Below are positions 50,851 through 61,070 of a stretch of 64,000 nucleotides of DNA, one piece after another; the first letter of the stretch is position 1; each line of letters begins with the position of its first letter. A model generated the notes under the pieces. That model made no database searches. It worked only from the letters and a program-made list of their open reading frames with translations, and had not been told where the DNA came from. This stretch comes from JABDGM01 sp046349975 (lineage in GTDB: Bacteria; Planctomycetota; Planctomycetia; Pirellulales; Lacipirellulaceae). The DNA is taken from NCBI GenBank assembly GCA_046349975.1, contig JAXMBH010000010.1, positions 62,001 to 126,000 on the forward strand, given 5' to 3'. The position numbers and the translations under genes were made by a program.

Positions 50851-52812
50851 ATGACCATGGCCATGAAACGACTGGCTGCCGAATCAAGCGAGGCCGAACC
50901 GCGCACGGCGGGGGTTGCCGCACGAAACGGTTTGCCGGCGTGGGGCGTGGCACTCGTGTTAGCGCTGCCGCTCTCATTCCTATATGGACCAGGGTTGAAG
51001 TGGCGATTCATCTACGATGACACTGATTCCATTGTCGAGAACGAATCGATCCGCTCGCTGTGGCCACTCATCGGAACGAACGGCCCCGGGCCGCTCAATC
51101 CGGCGCCGGAGTTTCCGACCTCCGGACGTCCGCTCGTGAATCTGTCGATGGCCCTTAGCTATTGGCTCGGCGGATTGAACCCCTACGGGTACCACCTTGT
51201 TAATCTGGTGCTGCACTTTCTCTGCGCGATGTTGCTGTGGACAATCGTACGGCGAACGCTCGAAATGCCGCGCTTTGGCGACGAATTCCTGCGGTCTTCC
51301 AATTGGCTGGCAGTGGCGCTCACGCTGTTATGGGCACTGCATCCGCTGCAGACCGAAACGGTCGCCTTCGCCACCCAACGAACAGAACTAATGATGGCGC
51401 TTTTCTATCTGGCGACGCTGTATTGCAGCTTGCGATATTGGGCCGCCGAAGGCGCTCCGACGAGCCGCAAGTGTTGGCTTGCGCTCGCGGTTGTCGCCTG
51501 TTTGTGCGGCATGGCTTCGAAGGAAGTGATGGTGTCGGCGCCGGTCATCGTTCTGATGTACGAGCGCACGTTCGTGCGCGGCTCCTTAGCTGAATGCCTG
51601 CGCAAGTCCTGGCCGCTGTATGTCGGCACCGCGCTGACCTGGATTCTGCTGGCCGCGCTGAACGTGAGCGGGCCGCGGGCTGGCTCAGCCGGGTTCTCGC
51701 TGGGCGTTTCGGCATATTCGTGGTGGCTCACGCAATCGAAGGTATTCTTTATGTACATGCAGCTGGTGCTGTGCCCGTGGCCGCTGCTGATCCACTATGA
51801 GCCGCCCTACTTCACGAGCATGAGCGAAGCATGGATGTACGTCGTGCCGCTCATGCTGATTGCGGTGGGGGCACTGGTCGCGGTGTGGAAGAATTGGCCG
51901 GTGGGATTCGTCGCGGCGTGGCTGGGAGCAATTCTGTCGCCAACGTTCGTCGTTCCGATTGTGACGGAAATCGCCGGTGAGCGGCGCATGTATCTCGCAC
52001 TCATCGCTCCGGTCATCTTGTTTGTGATCGGTGGATATCGCCTCGCAAGAGCGAACGACCGGGCACGCGGCGGTGCGCCGGGTGGCGAACCAGTTGCAAC
52101 ATGGCGCCGCCCGTGGATATGGGCGTTCGTGGCGATTCTGTTGCTGCTGTCCTTCACAACCGCCACGCGGGTATCAATGTACAAAGACGAAATTAATCTG
52201 TGGCTGCAGGTATTGGACCGGTATCCGAATGACTACCTGGCTCATCACAGCGTCGGCGCTCTTTCGGTGAAAATGGGCGACGACGCCGCTGGGATTGCAC
52301 ATTACCGTGAGGCGACTCGCCTCAATCCGAAAGCGGCGCAGGCACACTATGCCCTGGGGTTGCTACTGAAGAAACAGGGCGAGTTCGATGAGGCCATTAC
52401 ACACTTTCTCGCCGCTGCCCGCCTCGCGCCGAAAAGCGCGTCGATTTGCAACAACCTGGGCGTCGCTCAATATGTAGCCGGCCACAACGACGACGCCATC
52501 GCGACGTTCCGCAAAACCATTGAAATTGACTCCAAATATTGGACTGCCTACCAGAACCTCGGCATTGCCCTGCGGCGTACCGGCAAGTACCCGGAAGCAG
52601 TGGACGCTTTGGAAGCGGCCATCCAAATTGATCCGCAACAGGCCGCTGTGTATATCGATTTGGCCCGAACCTATCTGGCCATGAAACAGCCTGAAAAAGC
52701 AGCGGAAGCACTCCAGCGCGGAATCGCCGCAGCCAGTGCCGCCGGCGATGACGAAGGGGGCTTACGTTTGAAGGCCGAACTGCAAAAATATAATCAACCC
52801 GCTAAGCCTTGA
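50851..52812 (+). CDS. TMTC-like O-mannosyltransferase homologue with TPR tail
   Basis: The 653 residues begin with a cytoplasmic tail and then about ten membrane helices (30-430). The first periplasmic loop carries the acidic pair in FIYDDTDSIVENESIRS and the GRPLVNLSMALSYWLGGLNPYGYHLVNLVLH block seen in TMTC-like GT-C enzymes. Residues about 450-640 are five or six TPR repeats (…DDAAGIAHYREATRLNPKAAQAHYALG…). It would transfer a lipid-linked sugar to an exported acceptor. The acceptor is unknown. Its stop is 7 nt before cimA. Confidence 0.82.
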   Translation: MTMAMKRLAAESSEAEPRTAGVAARNGLPAWGVALVLALPLSFLYGPGLKWRFIYDDTDSIVENESIRSLWPLIGTNGPGPLNPAPEFPTSGRPLVNLSMALSYWLGGLNPYGYHLVNLVLHFLCAMLLWTIVRRTLEMPRFGDEFLRSSNWLAVALTLLWALHPLQTETVAFATQRTELMMALFYLATLYCSLRYWAAEGAPTSRKCWLALAVVACLCGMASKEVMVSAPVIVLMYERTFVRGSLAECLRKSWPLYVGTALTWILLAALNVSGPRAGSAGFSLGVSAYSWWLTQSKVFFMYMQLVLCPWPLLIHYEPPYFTSMSEAWMYVVPLMLIAVGALVAVWKNWPVGFVAAWLGAILSPTFVVPIVTEIAGERRMYLALIAPVILFVIGGYRLARANDRARGGAPGGEPVATWRRPWIWAFVAILLLLSFTTATRVSMYKDEINLWLQVLDRYPNDYLAHHSVGALSVKMGDDAAGIAHYREATRLNPKAAQAHYALGLLLKKQGEFDEAITHFLAAARLAPKSASICNNLGVAQYVAGHNDDAIATFRKTIEIDSKYWTAYQNLGIALRRTGKYPEAVDALEAAIQIDPQQAAVYIDLARTYLAMKQPEKAAEALQRGIAAASAAGDDEGGLRLKAELQKYNQPAKP

Positions 52813-52819
52813 GATTCCT

Positions 52820-54379
52820 ATGACACGTATCCAAATCTATGACACGACCCTGCGCGACGGCGCACAGGGCGAAGGTGTTAACTTTTCGCTGCAGGATAAA
52901 CTGCTGATCGCGCGACGGCTGGATGAGTTCGGCTTCGACTTCGTCGAGGGCGGTTACCCGTTGTCGAACCCAAAAGATGCCGAGTTCTTTCAGCGGATTG
53001 CTGCCGACCCGCTTAAGAATAGTCGCGCGTGTGCGTTCGGCATGACCCGCCGCAAGGGCGTGAAGCCGGCCGACGACCCCGGCATGAAGGCGCTGGTCGA
53101 TTCGAATGCGCCGGTGATCACGATCGTCGGCAAGACGTCCGATTTTCATGTGGCCGAAGTCTTGCGCGTGTCGCTGGACGAGAACCTCGCCATGATTCGC
53201 GAGACGATCGCCTACTTGCGCGAGATGGGCCGCGATGTTATCTACGACGCCGAGCACTTTTTCGACGGGTGGAAAGCCAACCCAGCCTATGCAGCCAAGA
53301 CGATTCAAGCGGCCGTGGAAGGCGGCGCGATGATCGTTGTCATGTGCGACACCAACGGCGGCACCATGCCGGAAGAAGTCGCGGCGATCACGAAGGAAGC
53401 TGCCGCCGCCGTAAACGTGCCGCTCGGCATCCATACCCACAACGATTGCGACCTGGCCGTCGCCAATTCCCTCGCGGCGATCAGCGCGGGGGCCACGCAT
53501 GTGCAAGGCACCATCAACGGCCTGGGGGAACGCTGCGGCAACGCCGATCTTATCTCCGTCGTGGCGAACCTCGCACTTAAGAAAAAGGGCTACGAGGTGC
53601 TGGGCGGCGCTGGGGCCGAGCATCTTACCGAGCTGTCGCGCTACGTGTATGAAATCGCGAACATGCACTTCCGCAATAATCAGCCATTCGTTGGCCCCAG
53701 CGCTTTCGCGCACAAGGGCGGCATGCATGTGCACGCGGTCAATCGCGTGGCAAGTAGTTACGAACACATCGCTCCCGAAAGTGTCGGCAACACGCGGCGA
53801 GTGCTCGTGAGCGAATTATCGGGCCGGTCAAATATCGCAGCGCTCACGGCCAAGGCGAATCTCCAGAACGACGCCAAGCTCATGGAAAACGTACTGAAGC
53901 AGGTTGTCGACCTGGAAAACCGCGGCTATCAGTTCGAAGCGGCGGAAGCTTCGTTCGAGCTACTAGTCCGCCGGGCAGCCGGCACATACAGGCCTCACTT
54001 CGAACTGATGCACTACCATGTCGATGTTGAAACCACCGGCAACGGCACAACCACGACCGAAGCCACGGTAAAGCTGCGCGTTGGCGACGAGGTTCGCCAC
54101 GAAGTGGCCGAGGGCGATGGCCCCGTGAACGCTCTTGATGCTGCCTTGCGAAAAGCGCTCAACGGCCACTTTCCGAACCTGCGCGGCGTGCAACTGGTCG
54201 ATTACAAGGTGCGCGTGATCAACAGCGATGCTGGCACAGCAGCAGCGGTTCGCGTCATCATCGAAAGCCGCGATGCCGATGGCACAGCCTGGGGCACCGT
54301 CGGCGTGAATGAGAATGTCATCAAGGCCAGCTGGGATGCGCTCGTGGATAGTATTGAGTATAAGTTGTGCCGGGCGTGA
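52820..54379 (+). CDS. cimA: Citramalate synthase (LeuA-like)
   Basis: The 519 residues open with YDTTLRDGAQGEGVNFSLQDKL (metal-binding Asp), then HTHNDCDLAVANSLAAISAG (metal His pair), …QGTINGLGERCGNADL…, and a C-terminal allosteric domain (about 380-515). It condenses pyruvate and acetyl-CoA to (R)-citramalate in the threonine-independent isoleucine route. A short 7-nt spacing puts it behind the TMTC-like gene, perhaps co-transcribed. Confidence 0.93.
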   Translation: MTRIQIYDTTLRDGAQGEGVNFSLQDKLLIARRLDEFGFDFVEGGYPLSNPKDAEFFQRIAADPLKNSRACAFGMTRRKGVKPADDPGMKALVDSNAPVITIVGKTSDFHVAEVLRVSLDENLAMIRETIAYLREMGRDVIYDAEHFFDGWKANPAYAAKTIQAAVEGGAMIVVMCDTNGGTMPEEVAAITKEAAAAVNVPLGIHTHNDCDLAVANSLAAISAGATHVQGTINGLGERCGNADLISVVANLALKKKGYEVLGGAGAEHLTELSRYVYEIANMHFRNNQPFVGPSAFAHKGGMHVHAVNRVASSYEHIAPESVGNTRRVLVSELSGRSNIAALTAKANLQNDAKLMENVLKQVVDLENRGYQFEAAEASFELLVRRAAGTYRPHFELMHYHVDVETTGNGTTTTEATVKLRVGDEVRHEVAEGDGPVNALDAALRKALNGHFPNLRGVQLVDYKVRVINSDAGTAAAVRVIIESRDADGTAWGTVGVNENVIKASWDALVDSIEYKLCRA

Positions 54380-54424
54380 GGATTGAACATTGTTTTCCTG
54401 CGTTTGAAAAGCAAAAATAGGGTT

Positions 54425-54778
54425 ATGACCTACACTCTCAATACCCTTCCGCCGGCGGTCGAAGCGATTATTCGCGCCCGCGCTGCTTCGGAACAGATAA
54501 GTCCTGAGCAGGCAATTATCGAGGTGCTCATGGACCATCTCGGAGCCAATGCTCAATCGAATGCTGGTTCCGTGCATCCGACATCCGTAGGGTCTTGGAA
54601 GGACAACCCCGAATTCGAAGTGGCCCTGCGTGAGCAACGGCTCATTGATTGGGAGGTGTGGAGCGATGGCGTGAAGCGTCGCGATCTTTCCGGAATTGCC
54701 GGCTTGAATCTCATCACGCCGGAAATGAAGGCCGTTTTCGCGGAGCAGCGGCGAGTCGATCCAGAACTCTGGAAGTAA
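54425..54778 (+). CDS. Antitoxin-like protein of third PIN module
   Basis: The 117 residues (MTYTLNTLPPAVEAIIRARAA…) begin with a possible ribbon-helix-helix segment (…AASEQISPEQAIIEVLMDHL…) and continue with a helical C-terminus. The gene is 10 nt upstream of a PIN gene. Confidence 0.65.
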   Translation: MTYTLNTLPPAVEAIIRARAASEQISPEQAIIEVLMDHLGANAQSNAGSVHPTSVGSWKDNPEFEVALREQRLIDWEVWSDGVKRRDLSGIAGLNLITPEMKAVFAEQRRVDPELWK

Positions 54779-54788
54779 CGGCCGGCGA

Positions 54789-55184
54789 ATGCGGATCCTT
54801 ATCGACACGAACTGTTACTCCGAAGTCGACGGTGGCGATGCAGATGCAATAGGCCGCATCGAGTCGGCGACGGAAGTTTGGGTGCCGCTGATCGTGCTTG
54901 CAGAGTTGTACTCCGGCTTTGAATTGGGAACCCACAAGGAGCGAAATGAACGACAGCTCCACGCTTTCTTGAGTCGCCCGAACGTAGGCGTGCTGCTGCC
55001 CAATGACGAAACTGCGCGTCACTACGGCAAGATATTTCAGAGTCTTCGCCGGCAGGGCACGCCCATTCCAACCAATGATATCTGGATTGCAGCTCTGGCG
55101 TTGCAGCATGACCTAGTTCTTGATACTTCGGACAAGCACTTTTTATACGTGCCACAGTTGGCGATCCTTCGCAGAAATACGTGA
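54789..55184 (+). CDS. PIN-domain toxin, VapC-like
   Basis: The 131 residues start MRILIDTNCYSEV (first Asp), with Glu in VLAELYSGF, Asp in TNDIWIAALALQHDLVLDTSDKHF. This is the complete PIN acidic set. It ends 1 nt before the valS ATG. Confidence 0.9.
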   Translation: MRILIDTNCYSEVDGGDADAIGRIESATEVWVPLIVLAELYSGFELGTHKERNERQLHAFLSRPNVGVLLPNDETARHYGKIFQSLRRQGTPIPTNDIWIAALALQHDLVLDTSDKHFLYVPQLAILRRNT

Positions 55185-55185
55185 A

Positions 55186-58100
55186 ATGGATTTTAAGAAC
55201 CTCCCCTCCCAATACGATCATTCCGCCGCCCAACAGAAGTGGTATTCCTTCTGGGAAGAGCGCGGCTACTTTCACGCCGATGCCGACCCGAACGACCAGC
55301 GGCCGACGTACTCGATCGTCATTCCGCCGCCGAACGTGACCGGCGCGCTCCACCTGGGCCACGCACTCAACAACACGCTGCAAGATATTCTCATTCGCAT
55401 GAAGCGGATGCAGGGGTTCAACGTGCTCTGGATGCCGGGCACCGATCACGCGGGTATTGCAACGCAGGCCGTGGTCGAGCGGCGGCTGTTCGAAGAAGAA
55501 AAGAAAACACGGCATGACCTCGGCCGCGAGGGGCTCGTGAAGCGGATTTGGGATTGGAAGGACCGTTACGAGGCCCGCATTTTGGGCCAGCTCCGCCAGC
55601 TCGGCTGCAGTTGCGATTGGCAGCGCACGCGATTCACGCTCGATGACCAGTGTGCCCGGGCCGTGCGCGAGTGGTTCTTCCGGCTGTTCAAAGACGGGAA
55701 GATTTATCGCGGCAAGCGGCTCGTGAATTGGGATACGTTCCTGCAAACCGCCGTGAGCGATGACGAGGTTTTCAAGGAGCCCGTGAAGGGGCACTTCTGG
55801 CACTTCAAATACCCGGTGGTGGCCAAGGACCGTCGGCCGGGTGAACCGGAGTTCGTGACGATCGCCACGACGCGGCCGGAAACGATGCTGGGCGACACCG
55901 CGGTGGCCGTGCATCCGGACCCCGCGGCGGCGTTCGATAAGCTGAGCGCAGAGCTGCGCGAGAAAATGCTCGTGGCAACCGCCAAAGAAAAGGGCGAGCT
56001 CGAAGAACAAATGCGGTTGTTGCTCGATCGCCGGGCGGCCGTCGAGCAGCGGCTTGTTCAATTGCGCGATATGGCAAAACGCGGCGTAATGCTGGAGTTG
56101 CCGCTCACCGGTCGCACGATTCCGCTCATCGCCGATGAATGGGCGAAGCCGGAACTCGGCTCTGGGGCCGTGAAGATCACACCGGCACATGATGAAAACG
56201 ACTATGCCGTGGGCCAACGGCATCCCGAGATCGGGTCGATCAACATCATGAACCCCGACGGCACACTCAACGACAGCGCGCCGGAAAAGTATCGCGGCCT
56301 CAAAATGCACACGACCGCGCGACAAGCCGTGATCGCCGATATGGAAGCGGCCGGGCTGTTTGATCCGGAAGGACCGTGCGAAGACCGCGACATCGAGCTG
56401 CCACAGCGACAGGTCGAAGACGCCGATCGAGCCATATCTGGCCGACCAATGGTTTGTGAAAATGGACGAACTCGCCCAGACGGCAATGGACGCCGTCCAG
56501 CGGCCGTGTGAAGATCGTGCCGGAACGATATGCGAAGGGCTACTTAGATTGGCTGAGCGAGAAACGCGATTGGCCAATCGGGCGGCAGTTGTGGTGGGGA
56601 CATCGGATTCCAATTTGGTCGCGCACTATGAAAGTTGGCGAATACATCGGAGCGGGTCTTCGGACGGCGCGGATGGGATTCAGATGAGTTGTTCGATCAG
56701 CGGTTGGATCGCCGATGCGAAGCCGGCAAAAGTTACCTGAGAAACGACGGGCCGTCTCGTGCGCTTTGTTCTCGACAGCGACCGGAAGATGCAAAAGCGA
56801 AGAGTTTACCGGCTTTCAACAATTATGCATTCGGGATCGTGCCGACTGAATCGTCGGCTGGAATGCACTTGCTTCAAGTTGCACGATCGAACGGGAAAAC
56901 GACGTCCTCGACACCTGGTTCTCCTCCGCCCTGTGGCCAATCTCGACGCTGGGCTGGCCCAACGAGACGCCCGAATTAGCGAAGTTCTATCCGACGAGCC
57001 GCGCTCGTGACGTCACGCGACATCATCACGTTGTGGGTCGCGCGGATGGTGATTGCCGGGCTCTACAACGTCGAGGAGATTCCCTTCCACGAGGTCTACA
57101 TCACGCCGAAGATTCTCGATGGCTACGGCGAGACGATGTCGAAGTCGAAGGGCAACGGTGTCGACCCGCTCGATGTGATCGAAAAGTTCGGGGCCGATGC
57201 ACTGCGGTTCGGGCTGGCGTACCTCACGACCGATACGCAGGACGTGAAACTCCCGGTGGAGTTCGAGTGCCCACACTGCCAGGCCGTGTTCGCGCAGACA
57301 AAGAAGAACCGCGTGCTGCCGCGGATCGAATGCGAGAAATGCGGCCAGCCGTTCAGCACCCAGTGGGCCGAGAAGCCCGAAGATAAAGCACTGCCGCGGC
57401 GCGGCGGTGAGCGAGCGGTTCGAATTGGGCGGAACTTTGCGAATAAAGTTGTGGAATGCGGCGAGGTTTTCGTTAATGAAGGAGCGGATGCGGATGCGGG
57501 GCAGGGCAAGGCATCCAGTCCCCGCTCCCGTCCGCTCCTGACTCCCTCTTCCTGGAAGACCGCTGGCTTCTGTCGCGGTTGTCGACGGTGACACAACAAG
57601 TGACCGATGCGGCTGGAGAGTTATCGCTATGCCGATGCCGCTCGCACGCTCTACGACTTCGCGTGGAACGAATTCTGCAGTTTCTACGTCGAGATGACGA
57701 AGGCGCGATTCGCCGTACCTGAACAACGAGCTACCGCCCAGCGCGTACTCGCACACGCCCTCGACGTGCTCATGCGGCTTTTGCACCCGATGATGCCCTT
57801 TCTGACCGAGGAGGTCTGGCAGCTGTTGGGGCAGGTAGCGCAGAGCCGCGGGTTGGAAGGCGGACGGGGAAAGGCGGAAGGGGAGGGAGGAAAGCGGCGG
57901 AAAGCGTTTGTATCGCGGCGTGGCCGCAGGCAGATGTCGCATCAAGATGCGACGATCGAGGAGCAGTTTGCCGATTTCCAGGCCGTGCTGGGGGCTGCGC
58001 GGCGCGGCAGCGGCAGAATATTCCGTTCAAGGAGGAACTCAGCTTCGCCGTGCGGTGCGACGAAGCGACCTGCGCTGTTCGAACCGATGCAGCCCTATTT

Positions 58101-58433
58101 CTCACAGATGGCCCATGCAGGGGCTACCGCGTTCGGGCCCAAGGTGGAACCACAGGGCGTGACCGTGAGCTTTCCGCTATCCGGCCGGCATGGCCCGCTG
58201 GAAGTGCATGTCGATGTGAGCCGTTTCATCGATGTGGTCGCAGAACGAAGCGGCTGGAGAAGGAACGCGAGAATCTCACAAAGCAAATCAAATCGATCGA
58301 GGGCAAGTTAAACAACAAAGGGTTCGTCGACAAAGCTCCGCCCGAAGTCGTCCAGCAGCAGCGCGATAAGCTCGAGGAATTGCAGAGGCAGTTTGAGGCA
58401 GTGTTGGCCGCTTTAAAGAAGCTTGTTAGGTGA
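55186..58433 (+). pseudogene. valS: Valyl-tRNA synthetase, broken by several frameshifts (probable consensus errors)
   Basis: The first ~400 codons are intact: PPPNVTGALHLGHALNNTLQD (HIGH motif) and the editing domain with ATTRPETMLGDTAV. From about 56405 the reading frame jumps at least six times, yet the expected sequence continues in one frame after another: PIEPYLADQWFVKMDELAQ, WWGHRIPIW, DVLDTWFSSALWP, TSRDIITLWVARMV, MSKSKGNGVDPLD (KMSKS motif, 57137 on) and the C-terminal coiled arm (58290-58433). A GGAAGGCGG-type insert lies at about 57855. The gene is essential and single here, so most shifts are probably sequencing indels. Confidence 0.85.
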
Positions 58434-58436
58434 AGT

Positions 58437-58533
58437 GATCTGGGGCATCGCCGAGCCTCTGCCCCAGGCACCCGCGCTTTCAAAGCTTGGTGAGTGACGC
58501 TGCTGGGGCATCGCCAAGCCTCTGCCCAGGCAC
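58437..58533. repeat. Two CTGGGGCA…TGCCCCAG hairpin repeats
   Basis: Copies of the 32-bp hairpin motif seen in the 30.5-kb tandem array, here after the valS stop. The second copy is slightly degenerate. Confidence 0.7.
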
Positions 58534-58540
58534 CCGCGCT

Positions 58541-58656
58541 TGTAGTAGGCACGCTCCGCGTGCCGTAACCGGAATTGGCACAAGGTTACACAGTATCTTG
58601 CCCATTTGGCACCGCAGGGCAGCTTAGCAACGGCACGGCGGAGCGTGCCTGCTACA
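58541..58656. repeat. REPIN-like element, copy 2
   Basis: Arms 58541-58566 (TGTAGTAGGCACGCTCCGCG and on) and 58630-58656 are inverted relatives about 63 bp apart, matching the pair at 37077-37206. Confidence 0.75.
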
Positions 58657-58743
58657 ATTAGGAATGTTCGTTTTTCCCGGCTGCCGGAGCGAGCTAATGC
58701 GAGGCGTAGCCTAACTTGCCCGCGGTTTCAGAGGATCGCCGCC

Positions 58744-59154
58744 ATGCCCGTCGCGATGGAATTGTCTCGGATCATCATCAGCGAGATCAACGATCAGCAG
58801 GTGATCTATCTCAAAGAGGTCGACGGCACGCGCACTTTTCCGATCCTCATCGGCATCTTCGAAGCCACGAGCATTGACCGCCGGGTAAAGGGGTTTGCCG
58901 CACCCCGGCCGCTGACGCACGACCTGTTGGTCCAGTCGGTCGAGGCGCTCGGCGGCGAATTTCAGGATGTCGTTATCAGCGAGCTGCGCGAACACACGTA
59001 TTACGCCAAGCTCCGCGTGCGGCACGACGGCGAACTGGTGGAAATCGACTCGCGACCGAGCGACGCGATCGCTGTCTCGGTGACCTGCGATCCGCCGTTG
59101 CCGATTTATGTGTCGGAAGATGTGCTCAACGATGTGATGGGCGAACAGCAGTGA
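58744..59154 (+). CDS. Bifunctional nuclease family protein (DUF151)
   Basis: The 136 residues (MPVAMELSRIIISEINDQQVIYLKEVDGTRTFPILIGIFEA…) show the DUF151 core with TRTFPILIG, HDLLVQSVEALGG and …VEIDSRPSDAIAVSV…. The usual GxxEA/E motif is IGIFEAT. Family members have DNase/RNase activity in some plants, but the bacterial role is unclear. AGAGGA is 8 nt before the ATG. Confidence 0.9.
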   Translation: MPVAMELSRIIISEINDQQVIYLKEVDGTRTFPILIGIFEATSIDRRVKGFAAPRPLTHDLLVQSVEALGGEFQDVVISELREHTYYAKLRVRHDGELVEIDSRPSDAIAVSVTCDPPLPIYVSEDVLNDVMGEQQ

Positions 59155-59155
59155 G

Positions 59156-59242
59156 AGTAAGAAGGAAGAATTCTAAAGTAAGAAGTCCGAGGATGTGATC
59201 AATTGATCCTGACATCTTCCTTCGTAATTCTTACTTCTTACC
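59156..59242. repeat. Inverted-repeat cassette C (no gene)
   Basis: Arms 59156-59178 and 59220-59242 match at 18 of 23 positions in opposite orientation with GTAAGAAG repeated at ~8-9 nt; the ~40-bp core contains the palindrome GATCAATTGATC. It fills the whole gap between the convergent DUF151 and lysC stops. Confidence 0.7.
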
Positions 59243-59244
59243 TG

Positions 59245-61047
59245 CTATCCTAGCACATCCGCAAACGCGTTCCTGAGCGCCGCGAGCCCATCGGCGCCTT
59301 TGTTCGCATCGATCACGACATTAACGCGAATCTCGCTCGTGCTGACCATTTCGACGTTGATCTTGGCTTCTGCGAGGGCTTTGAACATGCGCAGGCCCAC
59401 GCCGGTGTGGCTGCGGATGCCGATGCCTTTCACCGTGAGGATGGCGACGGCGGGCTCGTCTTTCACTTCGCCGCCCAGTTCCTTTGACAGATTCGTGAGC
59501 ACGCGACGGGCATCGGCCACGCTCGTGCGCGGCACGGTGAAGCTGATGTCGGCGAGCTCGTCGCGGCCGATACTTTGCACGATCATGTCGACCAGGATGT
59601 TCTCCGAGGCGACCGCTTCGAAGATGCGGGCCGAGATACCGGGGCGATCGGGCACGTCGAAGAGCGTCATTTGAGCCTGCGTTTCATCGAGCGACACGCT
59701 TTCGATCGCGAGGTCTTCCATGCGCTGGAGGCGGGAGACGATGTCGACGGCGTCGGCACGGCCAGCTGAAGCATTGCCATTGGCCCGCACGACCTTGGGG
59801 CTATCGCCGAACTTCACCCGTTCGTCCGGCGCGCGGTCGAGTTCGAATTCGCTATGCACGGCCCGCAGCGCGGCGAGGGCTTGCTCGCGTTTCACGAGGG
59901 CCGAGACTTTGATTTCGCTGGTGGTGATGGCTTCGAGGTTAATCCCCTCGTCGGCGAGTGCGGAACATGCGGTCGGCGACACCCGTTTGCGTGGCCATGC
60001 CCAGGCCGACGATGGATACCTTCGAGAGGCTCGCATCGTGCTGTACGCCTTGTGCCCCGAGCTCGGCAGCTGCCTTGTTCGACGCGGCGAGCGCGCCTTT
60101 TGGAGGTCGTCTTCAAGCACGGTAAACGAAATGTCGGCTGAGCCATCGGCGCCGGCATTTTGCACGATCATGTCGACGGCCACATTCACGGCGGCGAGCT
60201 TGGAAAATACAGAATAGCTCACGCCCGGCGTATCGGGCACGCCGGCGATCGTGATTTGGGCTTCGTTTTTGGTGAGGGCCGCGCCGCTCACGGCCCGGTC
60301 TGCCGATTCCGTTTCGCTGCCGATGACGGTGCCCGGCTCGTCGGTGAAATTCTGGCTGTTACGCACGTGAATCGGCACGTTGAACTTCTTACCGAATTCG
60401 ATCGAGCGACTATGCATGACACCCGCGCCGAGGCTGGCGAGTTCGAGGATTTCGTCGTGGCTCACGCGGTCCATTTTGCGGGCTTCGGCGACGAGGCGGG
60501 GATCGGTCGTGAACACACCGTCGACGTCGGTGTAGATTTCGCAGGCATCGGCGTTGAGCACGGCGGCGAGGGCGACGGCCGTCGTGTCGCTGCCGCCGCG
60601 GCCGAGCGTGGTGATGTTGAAGTCTTCGTCGATGCCCTGGAAGCCGGCGGCGATGACGATGTTGCCGTCGTCGAGCAGCTTCTTCATTCGTTCGGTCGAG
60701 ATCGACTGAATGCGCGCTTCGTGTGCGAGCTATCGGTGCGGATGCCGATTTGCGCGCCGGTGAGGCTCACCGCGTTGCCACCGAGCGAATGAATGGCCAT
60801 GGCCATGAGCGCGACGCTCACTTGCTCGCCGGTCGAGAGGAGCATGTCCATCTCGCGGCCGGAGGGGTCGTCGGTGATTTGCTTGGCAAGGTCGACGAGG
60901 TGGTCGGTCTGATGGCCCATCGCACTCACAACCATGACGACCTGGTTGCCGTTCTGCTGAGCCGCGAATGGCCCGGCGAGCCGCGACCCGAATCTTTTCC
61001 GCGTTAGCGACACTCGTGCCGCCGAATTTTTGAACGATGATTCCCAT
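59245..61047 (-). pseudogene. lysC: Aspartate kinase with four ACT domains, broken by frameshifts (probable consensus errors)
   Basis: The N-terminus MGIIVQKFGGTSVANAEKIR is in frame from 61047. The frame shifts near 61000 and near 60715, and an out-of-frame patch lies at about 59975-60105, yet the kinase motifs continue: …MVVSAMGHQTDHLV…, …ITTLGRGGSDTTAVALAA…, …EIYTDVDGVFTTDPR…. The regulatory part has two tandem ACT pairs (four ACT domains), one pair more than the usual two-domain aspartokinase. It makes aspartyl phosphate for the Lys/Thr/Met pathway. Follows the apgM-like gene on the same strand. Confidence 0.85.
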
Positions 61048-61070
61048 GTTAGTCCAAGAGTAAGAGATTT

